Source of the DNA: Planctomycetota bacterium
GTDB taxonomy: Bacteria; Planctomycetota; Planctomycetia; Pirellulales; JADFKK01
Assembly: GCA_022564995.1 (NCBI GenBank)
Contig: JADFKK010000009.1
Span: 1-55,517 of the forward strand
Length of the DNA stretch: 55,517 bases
Direction: 5' to 3'
This document shows, piece by piece, positions 1 through 8,765 of the stretch. A program made the translations under genes and the position numbers. Positions within the stretch are counted from its first letter, which is position 1. Each line of letters opens with the position of its first letter. The notes beneath the pieces were generated by a model. The model had not been told where the DNA came from and searched no databases. It saw only the letters and a list, made by a program, of their open reading frames with translations.

Positions 1-2
1 CA

Positions 3-434
3 AAATATGTTTGGGTGCTCCGTGGCCGCGGCAATAAGAAAGAGGGGGAAATCGAACGCGAGATCGGTTGGGGCAAGGCCTCGGTGGATCAGACCAACGG
101 CAAGCTAATGATTTCAGCGTTAGTTCCGCCGCCAGGGTCTTTGTCGGTGGCCTACGCCGTGTCCGACTTCCACGTTGATGAGAAGCGTGAAGTGCTGCTA
201 AGTGTCGACGGGGACGACGCGTTTCGTGTCTGGTTGAACGGCAAACAGGTCGCCGAGAAAGTTGCCGAGTACGATCCGAGCGGCGGCAGCGTGGCGCAGC
301 AGAGAGGCATCAAAATCGCTTTGCGGGCCGGCGCCAACCGCATCGTGGTCAAGTCGGCGAATCTCGACCGCGAGTGGTGGGTTCGGCTGCGACTAACCGA
401 CGCGGCCGGCCGGCCTGTGGAGGTCAGGCCATGA
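3..434 (+). CDS. C-terminal end of a jelly-roll/PA14-like domain protein (5' end outside window)
   Basis: The reading frame is open back to the first bases of the window, so this is the tail of a longer gene. The visible part is a beta-rich sandwich: strands around VAYAVSDFHV, EVLLSVDGDDAFRVWLNGK and NRIVVKSANLDREWWVRLRL, a pattern common at the ends of planctomycete secreted enzymes and PQQ proteins, where such modules resemble PA14 or carbohydrate-binding folds. No catalytic residues are visible. Its stop codon overlaps the ATG of the next gene (ATGA), so the two are translationally coupled. Function of the whole protein cannot be told from this fragment. Confidence 0.7.
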   Translation, partial: KYVWVLRGRGNKKEGEIEREIGWGKASVDQTNGKLMISALVPPPGSLSVAYAVSDFHVDEKREVLLSVDGDDAFRVWLNGKQVAEKVAEYDPSGGSVAQQRGIKIALRAGANRIVVKSANLDREWWVRLRLTDAAGRPVEVRP

Positions 435-3400
435 AGTCGCAACGAGAGATAGTCGTTGTTCGCTCCGCGAACGAAACGTCTGGTTCGCGGAGCGAACCAC
501 GACTTTGGATCCAAACTCTGGCGAGTTCGACTACCACCGTGCTATGGTTTCTCGCGCTGAGCAGTTTGTCGGCCACGGCCCTTTCCGCCGACGATGTCGC
601 CATTTCCAACGACCCACTCTGGAAGTCGGCCGATCAGGCCTATGAATCCGGACAATACGAAACCGCGCACATTCACCTCAAGGCCCTGATCGACAAAAAC
701 CCGGGCGACGTCGACCTGGCCGTGCAGTGCCTGGAGTTGATCTTCAACAAGGCTGGGCGGCGGAACCGTGAAGATCATTGGGCTCGGTACGCCGCACGGC
801 GGCTGTGCGCTTTGCAGCGCGTCGGCGTGGTCTCCGCCAACAGCCGCCTCATGCAAGACGCCTTTGAGATCACCATCGCTCGCAGCGTGCCGCAAGGGCA
901 ACTCTTGGAATCGGTCGAGTTGGTCGACCGTCTTGTCGAAGAAAACCCACACGACCTTTACTGGCGGATCGCCCAGGCGACGACCTATCGCGCCGTCGAT
1001 TCCCGCAGGGCCCGCCCGCTGTACGACAAGCTGGCCGCCGAGATGGACCTCGATCATCCCGATCAGGCGACCCGCGCTCGCTGGACGGCGTTTTCCGCCG
1101 AATTGGAGTCCAATCGCGAAAAGCTGCCACAGATCATCCGGCCACTGCCCAAGGGCAGCCTGCTGCCGCTGATGGAGCCGGATGATCCGGACGGGGAGTG
1201 GGCCGTCGTCGCCGATCGTCCGGTTCGGGAAATCCCCCGCGACGTCGATCGGCTCGCCGGCAAAGCGATGGTCGCCGATCACGTCGTGCTCTGGCGAGAC
1301 ATGAGCGGCCTCGTCGATCCGGCCCGGGCACTGGACCTGCACCTGTTGAGTCAGCCGAAGGCCGATCTGGAGCCGCTGCGAAAACTTCAGGCGGAACGTT
1401 ACGCCCAGGAAGACCAGCGGTCCGTAGCTTCTCTGGAAAATGCTCTCGCACTGTATCGTCGATATGCCTGGGCGCTGCCGGCACAACGCCGGTTGCTGGC
1501 CCGCGCCAATCGCATGTTGTGGGCCGGCCGCCCGCAATCGGCCCTGCGGAGTTTCCGGGATTTGCTGGATCACGCCACCGATGCGAAGCTTCGAGACGCC
1601 GCGCAAGTTGGCTATTGGACGGCACTGGCCCAGACAGAGTCGTTGTTCGCTCCGCGAACGAAACGAAAACATTTCGTTCGCGGAGCGAACAACGACCAAC
1701 CGCTCAACGAACTGTTGGACGGCGTCGACCCGAATCGCAGCTACACCTGGCTGGGAAAACCAACCAAGGCCGGCGAAATTTGTCAGCAACTCATCGCAAG
1801 CTGGAAGGAAACATGGCCCCCGACAACGACGACGGTTCCAACGCTGAAGGACTTGACCCAGCACGTCGTACATCTCCCGCCCGTATCACCCTGGTCGACC
1901 GACATGCCGGCCACCGTCGATCTGGTCGTAGTGGGCAGCAACTTGCTGGCCAGCGGCCGGGACATGCTGGTCATGTACCACGCCGACAAACCGACCGAAC
2001 CGATTTGGAGCAGCCTGCAACGACACCACGCGGAAGCACAACGGCGCGGCGGTTATTACCCGGGTTATTTTCGGCCGCTGATCGATGGCCGCGTGTTGTA
2101 CACGCGTTGGGGGTTCAGCAGCGTGCCACGCGGCATCGCGGCGTTCGATCTTGCCACGGGCCGCCCGCTGTGGAGCAATGAGGGCCCGCGGGTTGATGCC
2201 CAGCGTCGACGCAAGTTCAAGACTCCCCTGGGCGATCCCGTTTTGTCCGATGGGCTGCTGTATTACTTGCAGTGGAATACCCAAGACAACGTCAACCAAA
2301 GCCGAGGCCGCCGGCTGAGCATTGCCTGCTTCGACCCGCGGCGTCGTGAGTCGGTCTGGGAAAGCACGATTGCCGAGGCCGGCCGTAGCACCGACATCCA
2401 AGCGAGTCTCGAGCGGGCACCACCGGCCTCGGCGATCTACGGTAATCGTCTCACCGTTCACCAAGGTGCGATCTACAGCAATTCCAACTGTGGCATCGTG
2501 GCCCGCTCGGATGTGCGTGACGGGCGGACCGATTGGATCCATTATTATCGTCCCAACGTAAACCGCCCCAGCGCGCTGAACCTCGGTTCGCCGCCCGTCG
2601 TAGCGGGTAAGCTAATTATCCTCATGCCGAGAGATTCGACCCGCATTTTTGCCTTGGATCAGCAAACCGGACGGCTCGTTTGGGAAAACCCCTTGGTGCT
2701 CGGCGTTCAGATCGTCGGCAGGCACGACGACCTGTTAATCGTTCGAGGGCAGTCAACCATCGCCGGCTTGGACCTGGCCACGGGCGAAGTACGCTGGTTT
2801 CGGCCGATCGACGGACCCCTACTCGGCCGCGCACAACTGTCCAATTCGTCGATTTATCTGGCCCGGTTAGAAGAGTTGTTGCGCCTGGATGCGAAGACCG
2901 GACAAATCGAAGAAGTGCGTTCCTGGGAACTAAAAGGAGAGCGGCCGCAGAACTTTACGATCCATGGCCGAGATTTATACGTGGTGACGGACAAGCCCGC
3001 GGATGATCTCGGCCGGAAGATTGGCCAGCCATTGCATCCGGCAGTGCCAGTCGAAGCCGGGCCGGAGCCGCTTGCGCGCGCCTGGTCTCTGCCCCGTGAG
3101 AACGCGATGGTGACGTTGCCGCCGCAAGATTCTCCCTTGCACGGCATGGCGTATATCCTTTCCTCCGGCATTCTGGAGTGCATCGACGTTTCCGCCCGGG
3201 GTAGTATTCGTTGGCGGCGATTTGTCGACGCCCGCAACCCAAGCGTTCACCTCGTCGGAAAGACGATGCTGGTGGTCGATCATGGCGACGGCCGCGCTAC
3301 CGGCCTCGTGAATCGGGCGCTGGCGTACGACGCGACGGACGGTCGTTTCTTGTGGGAACGCGCCATCCCGAACGGCCTCCAGCAGACCGTCCACTGCGGC

Positions 3401-4762
3401 CCCACGCAGATCTTCCACGACGCGCGGAGCCACATCGTGGCGGTCGATCTGGCCGATGGCCGGCGGATTTGGGAGCGACATCTGGAGCAGCATCTGGGAC
3501 GCGGCCAATTGATGAAATTCGTCTACGACGCCCCCCGCCTGCATGTCTTTTTTGCCACCCCACTGTACGACGCCCAGCATCTGCTTCTGGACGCCCAAAC
3601 CGGCCAGACGCTCAGCAGCAACATCGTCGAAGCCCAGGCGGGGCCGCACCAGACGAACAACGGCAAACCGGTCATCGGCGGTTACTATGAAGTCAAAATC
3701 AAGTCGGTGCGCGGGCGGTATCTGCGGCTGGTGGCCCTCTCGGAAGTGAACGGCCAAGGCTGGACGTCGATTGCGGAATTGCAGGTCATCGGCACATCCG
3801 GAAAAAACCTCCCCCGAGACAAGTGGAAGATCCACAAAGTCGACGGCTACGAATCGAAGTCGAGGACGAACGCCTCGCCGCGGAACGCCATTGACGACGA
3901 TCCGGTCACCTGGTGGCACACGCCGTGGATCGGCGGAATCCCCCGTCACCCGCACGAAATTCAGATCGACCTTGGCGAGCCGCAGCAGATCGCCGGCATC
4001 CGCTATTTGCCGGCCGTGATCATCAACAACAACGGCATGATCCGCGACTACGAACTGTACGTAAGCGACGACGGACGAGACTGGGGCACGCCGGTGGCCA
4101 AGGGCTATCTCGTCAACCGCCCCCGCGTCGATAAGGCTCTGCTTTCGAGCAAAGCCATCGTGTTCGAGAGCCACGATCGTACGACCCGACAGAATCGCAT
4201 CTTTCGCTATTTGATGGACGGCAAGCCGGCTCGCATGGTCCAGCAGAACGCCCGACTCGTGTTGCTGCAGGGTTCTTACTACGTCGCAACGACCAGGAAA
4301 GACAACAAAGACCTGCTGACGGTCCACCGTGTGGACAACGACGCCTATCGATTCGAACTGGGACCGCCGCAGCACTTCGACACGGCCGCGATCGAAATTG
4401 TCGGCGACCGCTTAATCATGGGGCGGCGCGGTGTGCTGGTCGCCGATTTAGCCAAGAAACGATTCATCGTCGCTCCGAGCGCCAACAATCTGAAGCACAA
4501 CCAGAACGGCATGTTGCTGCGCTGCGGGGCCGACGTGCTGATCAAAGTCGTTTCGCAGGGCAATCAGGGCCAAGCCATCTTCCGATTCGATCTGCGGACG
4601 GGGCAGAAAAGTGAGTTCATCCTCGCCGATCAGATCGAACCGTTCCAAGACCGCCGCCATAGCAGCCAACACCAAAGCATTCAGCACTTCGGCGACGTGG
4701 TTCTCCTCAACGACAGCTCCACCGTAACCGCCTGGATCGCGCGTGACGATTCAAAAGACTAA
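431..4762 (+). CDS. Large secreted PQQ-type beta-propeller protein with TPR-like N-terminus and F5/8-type C (discoidin) domain
   Basis: The ATG at 431 is preceded by GGAGG and overlaps the previous stop, so I prefer it to the upstream GTG at 374; product about 1443 aa. A hydrophobic export segment (TTTVLWFLALSSLSATALSA) lies around residues 35-55, unusually far from the start because a palindromic repeat (452-503) forms the first codons. Residues about 60-160 look TPR-like. From about residue 480 come repeated blades with Asp/Gly-rich turns such as FDLATGRPLWS and ALDQQTGRLVWENPL, as in PQQ_2/WD40-like propellers. Residues about 1080-1235 resemble a discoidin domain (GRYLRLVALSEVNGQGWTSI ... 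DPVTWWHTPW ... IQIDLGEPQQIAGIRYLP), then propeller blades resume. A second copy of the palindrome lies in frame at 1639-1696. No enzyme motif is seen; a periplasmic or surface scaffold/binding role is inference. Confidence 0.85.
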   Translation: MKSQREIVVVRSANETSGSRSEPRLWIQTLASSTTTVLWFLALSSLSATALSADDVAISNDPLWKSADQAYESGQYETAHIHLKALIDKNPGDVDLAVQCLELIFNKAGRRNREDHWARYAARRLCALQRVGVVSANSRLMQDAFEITIARSVPQGQLLESVELVDRLVEENPHDLYWRIAQATTYRAVDSRRARPLYDKLAAEMDLDHPDQATRARWTAFSAELESNREKLPQIIRPLPKGSLLPLMEPDDPDGEWAVVADRPVREIPRDVDRLAGKAMVADHVVLWRDMSGLVDPARALDLHLLSQPKADLEPLRKLQAERYAQEDQRSVASLENALALYRRYAWALPAQRRLLARANRMLWAGRPQSALRSFRDLLDHATDAKLRDAAQVGYWTALAQTESLFAPRTKRKHFVRGANNDQPLNELLDGVDPNRSYTWLGKPTKAGEICQQLIASWKETWPPTTTTVPTLKDLTQHVVHLPPVSPWSTDMPATVDLVVVGSNLLASGRDMLVMYHADKPTEPIWSSLQRHHAEAQRRGGYYPGYFRPLIDGRVLYTRWGFSSVPRGIAAFDLATGRPLWSNEGPRVDAQRRRKFKTPLGDPVLSDGLLYYLQWNTQDNVNQSRGRRLSIACFDPRRRESVWESTIAEAGRSTDIQASLERAPPASAIYGNRLTVHQGAIYSNSNCGIVARSDVRDGRTDWIHYYRPNVNRPSALNLGSPPVVAGKLIILMPRDSTRIFALDQQTGRLVWENPLVLGVQIVGRHDDLLIVRGQSTIAGLDLATGEVRWFRPIDGPLLGRAQLSNSSIYLARLEELLRLDAKTGQIEEVRSWELKGERPQNFTIHGRDLYVVTDKPADDLGRKIGQPLHPAVPVEAGPEPLARAWSLPRENAMVTLPPQDSPLHGMAYILSSGILECIDVSARGSIRWRRFVDARNPSVHLVGKTMLVVDHGDGRATGLVNRALAYDATDGRFLWERAIPNGLQQTVHCGPTQIFHDARSHIVAVDLADGRRIWERHLEQHLGRGQLMKFVYDAPRLHVFFATPLYDAQHLLLDAQTGQTLSSNIVEAQAGPHQTNNGKPVIGGYYEVKIKSVRGRYLRLVALSEVNGQGWTSIAELQVIGTSGKNLPRDKWKIHKVDGYESKSRTNASPRNAIDDDPVTWWHTPWIGGIPRHPHEIQIDLGEPQQIAGIRYLPAVIINNNGMIRDYELYVSDDGRDWGTPVAKGYLVNRPRVDKALLSSKAIVFESHDRTTRQNRIFRYLMDGKPARMVQQNARLVLLQGSYYVATTRKDNKDLLTVHRVDNDAYRFELGPPQHFDTAAIEIVGDRLIMGRRGVLVADLAKKRFIVAPSANNLKHNQNGMLLRCGADVLIKVVSQGNQGQAIFRFDLRTGQKSEFILADQIEPFQDRRHSSQHQSIQHFGDVVLLNDSSTVTAWIARDDSKD
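452..503. repeat. Palindromic element, copy 1, within the signal-peptide end of the PQQ gene
   Basis: Imperfect inverted repeat with arms based on GTTCGCTCCGCGAACGAAAC and its complement, short central spacer. It is translated as part of the protein N-terminus. The same element recurs as a perfect palindrome at 1639-1696. Confidence 0.85.
1639..1696. repeat. Palindromic element, copy 2, in frame inside the PQQ gene
   Basis: Perfect 25-bp arms (1639-1663 and 1672-1696) around an 8-nt loop. Each arm also contains a small hairpin (TTCGC-TCC-GCGAA). The element is read through in frame and encodes an arginine-rich linker between the TPR-like part and the propeller. Confidence 0.95.
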
Positions 4763-4808
4763 CGCAGATGCAAGGTTTAGCGCATTTGCATCTTCTTTTC
4801 CAGTGCAA

Positions 4809-5090
4809 GTAGTAGCGTTTGCCGCTGGACATGGCGGACTGCTGTTCGCCGGAGCGGTGGAACTCTTTTTCGTGCAGCTTGCTGAGCGCGGGTTTGGGGT
4901 CGAACGTGTCGATGTGCGAGGGGCCGCCTTCCATGTAGAGGAAGATGCAGTGCTTGGCCTTCGCCTGAGGGAAGTGCGGCTTCTTGGTGGCGGTGTCGGC
5001 GGGGGCGGGGGCGGTGTCGGCGAGCATCGAAGTGAAGGCGATGCAGCCCAGGCTGGAGCCAAGTCCGTAGAGAAAGTCGCGACGTAGCAT
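4809..5090 (-). pseudogene. N-terminal remnant of a DUF1501 protein
   Basis: The start MLRRDFLYGLGSSLGC is a typical DUF1501 twin-arginine-like leader, followed by CIFLYMEGGPSHIDTFDPKP, a conserved early DUF1501 motif, and continuing to SGKRYY. After that the similarity stops and the frame runs into unrelated sequence, closing at 4707 within the antisense of the PQQ gene. Complete DUF1501 proteins are about 430-480 aa (an intact one is at 31738-33030), so only about the first fifth survives. It is convergent with the PQQ gene, and the break point lies near that gene's 3' end. Confidence 0.8.
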
Positions 5091-5538
5091 GGGACTTGTT
5101 CCGTCAGCCACGTCGGCACGACCAGTTCATCGCTCTTGAAAGCGAAAACGTCCGCCGAATGCAAGCGGCTGGTCAGCGAGAAAATAGGCCTGCTGAAGGC
5201 TGCGTGGAAGAAGATGGGGATTGCCGATGCGGTCAGAAATCTCTGTCGTCTCCAGCGTTCGATTGTACTTTGAATCGCCTGCAGCGAAGGAATATCGATT
5301 GTCGAAAAAGGCTGCGAATTAGCGCAGCCGCAGTGCCTGTCGCGCCGCAGGGGCGGTTGAAGTCTTGCCTCAAGCCAACGGCGGATTGAGTTGCTAATCA
5401 GTCCACGCACCATGTCCCGGAAGATGTGGTAGTATGGCCGGTGATCTTGCCATGCGACCTCTCATCGACTCGGACGGCCTCGGTTCGAGTGGAGTTAGTC
5501 AACACGACCGTTTCAGGAATTAGAAAGGAAGTTCTGTT
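5091..5538. other. Intergenic stretch, no supported gene
   Basis: About 450 bp between the DUF1501 remnant and the DUF3754 gene. Open frames exist on both strands, but none has a recognisable motif or ribosome site. It contains the small hairpin at 5310-5329. It may be upstream debris of the decayed DUF1501 locus. Confidence 0.5.
5310..5329 (-). terminator. Possible rho-independent terminator (minus strand)
   Basis: A perfect 7-bp stem (GGCTGCG / CGCAGCC) with a 6-nt loop, followed in the minus direction by TTTTT. No intact minus-strand gene lies immediately upstream of it, so it may be a relic or a dispersed repeat. Confidence 0.35.
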
Positions 5539-7011
5539 GTGAGCATCGCCTCTCGGCACACCCGTGTGAGGGTCGAACCGGAACACTTCATTCCAGTCTC
5601 TAAGAACAGGCTGGTCGAAACGCTTCTGCAGAAAATCGACGATGCCGAGCAGAAGCGTCGGTTTGAAGTCTTCTGCAACCTGGTCGAAGCGACTTACCAT
5701 TTCGAGTACCACCAGATTAGCAAAGAACTCAAGCAGGATTTCAAACTCTTCGATTCGGTCAACGACGACGGCGAGATCCGCCGGCTAACGGGCGCCCAGA
5801 TCGAGCAGGTCGAGGATCGATTTCTCGCGAACTTCATGCAGCTAATGGAAAAGGCTAACTTCCGTCTGCTCAGCCAGGCGGACATCGACGTGGCCGAAGC
5901 CGAGGAGTATTTGTTCTCGCTGCCCGTACAGGTCGACTGGAAAAAGCTAGACCGGGAGATGCTCGGGCGGTTCCTGCAGAAGCAGTGCAACGCGGCCAAC
6001 GGAACGCCAGCACCACGCTTTGCCGAGAGAATTCTCATCTTTCACCGCGGAGTCGGAGTGGACCAGACGCGCGGCTTCATGATTCTCCAAAAACTGGACT
6101 TCCTGGTGAGCAAATTGCTGGAATGGATCATGCAGCCGTTCGGTCGTGAACGCGGGGCAGGTTTTGAATCTGCCCCGCAGGTTGACAACCTGCCCGACGC
6201 GAGTGAGAAGGACCGCGAGGGCGTTCAAGAGGGCCACGGCAGCTGCGTCTTCGAAGACGTGTACGTGGAACGGATCAACCTGCGCAGTACGGGGGTCGGT
6301 CTCCGGTCGTTGTTCAAGAAAACGCTCATGCAGGAGCCGACTTTCAAGGAATTGGTGATTATCTTCCGACTTGCTGCGCCCCCGGAAGTAGAATCGGCCC
6401 CGGAAACACACCGGAAAATTTTCGTCAAGGCCTTCCGCGACATCCCCATGGCCGATTTGGAGGTCGTCTTCCCCGCAAAGCGAATCGCCATGGAACCGGT
6501 CGACCTGGTCAAGCTGGTGGTCATCGGCGCGGTTGGTGTCGCGGTGATGTTGTTCAAGCTAGCTTTCACAGCGGTCCTCAACCCGCTGTTGTTACTCGCG
6601 GCCTTGATCAGCGTGGGAGGCTATGCCGGCAAGATCTTCGTCGGATTCAAAGCTGCCAAGGACCGATACCACCACCTGGTGACGCAGTCGCTGTACCACA
6701 AAAATATCGACAACGACTTGGGGGTCATCTTCTACATCGTCGATGCTCTGGAGGAGCAGGAGTTCAATGAAGCCGTCCTGGCCTACTTTTGTTTGTCACA
6801 GGACGGGGAAACGACCCAAAAGAAACTTGATGCCTGCTGCGAGCGCTACCTCAAGCAACATTTCGACGTTGAAGTGAACTTCGAGGTGAATGACGCCCTC
6901 GCCAAGCTCGTCCGGAAGAAAATCGTCGATCGGACGGGAGACCGCTACCGCGCGGCGCCGCTGGAGGAAGCGATCAGACAGCTCGACTGCAACTGGGACA
7001 ATTTCTTCTAA
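5539..7011 (+). CDS. DUF3754 / TMEM143-like membrane protein
   Basis: 490 aa starting at GTG with AGAAAGGAA upstream. The N-terminus EPEHFIPVSKNRLVETLL is the characteristic entry motif of the DUF3754 family, which includes mitochondrial TMEM143. A hydrophobic stretch at about residues 325-375 (VVIGAVGVAVMLFKLAFTAV, LLLLAALISVGGYAGKIFVG) gives two membrane segments, flanked by large soluble parts. The family's biochemical role is unknown. The C-terminal part, after the membrane, ends in a Lys/Arg- and Asp-rich module (residues 440-490) that looks winged-helix-like. A palindromic repeat pair at 6152-6192 is translated as a Gly/Pro/Glu-rich insert near residues 204-220. The gene stands alone; the next gene is 280 bp away. 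Confidence 0.85.
   Translation: MSIASRHTRVRVEPEHFIPVSKNRLVETLLQKIDDAEQKRRFEVFCNLVEATYHFEYHQISKELKQDFKLFDSVNDDGEIRRLTGAQIEQVEDRFLANFMQLMEKANFRLLSQADIDVAEAEEYLFSLPVQVDWKKLDREMLGRFLQKQCNAANGTPAPRFAERILIFHRGVGVDQTRGFMILQKLDFLVSKLLEWIMQPFGRERGAGFESAPQVDNLPDASEKDREGVQEGHGSCVFEDVYVERINLRSTGVGLRSLFKKTLMQEPTFKELVIIFRLAAPPEVESAPETHRKIFVKAFRDIPMADLEVVFPAKRIAMEPVDLVKLVVIGAVGVAVMLFKLAFTAVLNPLLLLAALISVGGYAGKIFVGFKAAKDRYHHLVTQSLYHKNIDNDLGVIFYIVDALEEQEFNEAVLAYFCLSQDGETTQKKLDACCERYLKQHFDVEVNFEVNDALAKLVRKKIVDRTGDRYRAAPLEEAIRQLDCNWDNFF
6152..6192. repeat. Two adjacent palindromes inside the DUF3754 gene
   Basis: GCGGGGCAG / CTGCCCCGC (9-bp stem, 9-nt loop, 6152-6178) abuts CAGGTTG-A-CAACCTG (6178-6192). Both are read through in frame. 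Confidence 0.85.
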
Positions 7012-7206
7012 ACAAGAGGAGATTGACGCTGCCGCCCCATACTGAAACGACTTGCAAACCCTATGGCAATGGGTCTCCCGGACCAACAAATTCGTTCTTG
7101 AACACGGTGCCTCATCGGAATGGCTCTGGCTATGATAACATACAGTGTCGCAACGAGTTACGCCGAGGATCGGACGGCGCAAGACTCGGTGGACCTGGAC
7201 ACGAGG

Positions 7207-7212
7207 TATAAT
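7207..7212 (+). promoter_or_regulatory. Possible -10 box upstream of the MacA-like gene
   Basis: TATAAT occurs 82 bp before the start at 7295 in the 280-bp gap after DUF3754. No convincing -35 hexamer is present at the right spacing, so this is a weak call. Confidence 0.25.
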
Positions 7213-7294
7213 TGTACGGATGGACTTCTTGCGGAGTCTTTACATCAGTTGGATTAGAACGAATAGAATGACCGCTTAATCGGGCGCACAAGCC

Positions 7295-8731
7295 ATGAAG
7301 AAAACACTCATCAGATCCGGCGTGGTTGTTCTTGTTCTGGCGGGTATCGGATTCGCCTCGTACACGCCGGTTGCCCGCTGGTGGCAAAAACGCAATCTCC
7401 CCAGCTGGAGGGAAGCGACCGTCTCGCGCGGTGAAATCGTCTCGGTGGTCAATTCAACGGGGACCATCAGGCCCGTCATGTCAGTGCAGATCGGGGCCTT
7501 CGTTTCTGGCCCGATTGATCCCACGACACCGCTCGTCGAATTCAACCAGGAAGTCAAGGCGGGCGATGTTCTGGCCGTCATCGATCAGCGACTTTACGAG
7601 GCCGAGGTGGGGCGCGACCAAGCGGGGGTCGAGGCGGCTCAAGCGGCCGAAGCAGCCGCGCGTGCATCGGTGGAAGCGGCCGAGGCTTCCGTCGTGGCTG
7701 CCCGGGCGACGTTAAGAACGCGATTGGCCGAGGTCCAGCGTGCGAAAGCCCAATTCAAGCAAGCGGAAAACGATGAGGCACGGGCTCGATCATTGGCCGC
7801 TCAAAACAAGGATTTCATTTCGCAGGCGGAAATGGATCAATTCGTCTACAACCGCCTGCAACTCGCGGAGCAGGTCAATGTTGCCCGCGCGCGTATTGAT
7901 GAAGCAAACGCGGCGATTCTCCAGGCTCAAGCCGCGGTCTCCGGGGCGAAAGCATCGCGGGCGCAAAGCACCGCTGCGATCGCCCAGGCCCAAGCGAACA
8001 AGACACGCTCCGATTTGAACAAGGGATACACGGTCATTAAATCACCGGTTGATGGAATCGTGATCGATCGCAAGATTGAGCCCGGCCAAACGCTCGCGGC
8101 TACTTTCCAAACCCCGGAGTTGTTCGTTGTCGCTCCGCGCATGCGTGAAGAGATGCACGTCTACGCTGCGGTCGACGAGGCCGATATCGGCTTGATTCGC
8201 GCTGCACAGCGGCTCGACAACATCGTCCACTTCACCGTGGATGCCTATCCCGAGGATTTGTTCAAGGGAACGATCAAGGAAGTTCGCTTTAGTTCCACGA
8301 CAACGCAGAACGTCGTAACTTACACGGTGATTGTATCGTCCCCCAATCCAGACTTAAAGCTGTTGCCGGGAATGACGGCCAGCATTTCCTTTCAAATTAT
8401 AGCCAAGCAAGACGTGTTGAAGATTCCCAATGCGGCGTTGCGTTTTTACCCCAAGGAAGAGCACGTGCGAATGGAAGATCGCAAGATCCTGGATGGAGCA
8501 GATTCACTCGACGACGATAACGAAACGAACCGGCAACGATCCGCAACAGAAAAAGCCACTTCGTCGCGTGAACGAAAACAGCGGCACGTGTGGGTTGTCG
8601 ACGGCGATTATTTGAAGGCGGTGGCGGTGGTGACAGGAATTAGCGACAGCAAGTTCACCGAAGCGGTCTCCGGCGGTATCACCGCAGAGATGAAATTGGT
8701 GACCGGAATCAAGAAAAAGAAGAATCGATGA
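7295..8731 (+). CDS. MacA/HlyD-type periplasmic adaptor (membrane fusion protein)
   Basis: 478 aa. One N-terminal membrane anchor (residues 7-24). A barrel/lipoyl segment at about 40-95 (REATVSRGEIVSVVNSTGTI) is followed by a long Ala/Gln-rich coiled-coil hairpin (about 100-245) and the second lipoyl half (TVIKSPVDGIVIDRKIEPGQ). Beta-barrel and membrane-proximal parts follow (LLPGMTASISFQI). This is the order of MacA-type adaptors that link an inner-membrane ABC exporter to a TolC-like channel. The C-terminal part carries a charged insert (residues about 385-430). Thirty-four bases separate it from the permease, so they are probably one operon. No outer-membrane factor is adjacent; substrate unknown. 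Confidence 0.9.
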   Translation: MKKTLIRSGVVVLVLAGIGFASYTPVARWWQKRNLPSWREATVSRGEIVSVVNSTGTIRPVMSVQIGAFVSGPIDPTTPLVEFNQEVKAGDVLAVIDQRLYEAEVGRDQAGVEAAQAAEAAARASVEAAEASVVAARATLRTRLAEVQRAKAQFKQAENDEARARSLAAQNKDFISQAEMDQFVYNRLQLAEQVNVARARIDEANAAILQAQAAVSGAKASRAQSTAAIAQAQANKTRSDLNKGYTVIKSPVDGIVIDRKIEPGQTLAATFQTPELFVVAPRMREEMHVYAAVDEADIGLIRAAQRLDNIVHFTVDAYPEDLFKGTIKEVRFSSTTTQNVVTYTVIVSSPNPDLKLLPGMTASISFQIIAKQDVLKIPNAALRFYPKEEHVRMEDRKILDGADSLDDDNETNRQRSATEKATSSRERKQRHVWVVDGDYLKAVAVVTGISDSKFTEAVSGGITAEMKLVTGIKKKKNR

Positions 8732-8765
8732 CACCCACAATACGTCGGTCGAAAGGGCGAGACTT

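Noticed and set aside
542..1873. Long minus-strand open frame opposite the PQQ gene
   Set aside because: Lies wholly antisense to a well-supported gene; its composition reflects the GC-rich codon positions of the other strand and no motif is present.
2975..4375. 466-codon minus-strand frame opposite the PQQ gene
   Set aside because: Same reason: antisense to propeller and discoidin domains, no ribosome site or motif.
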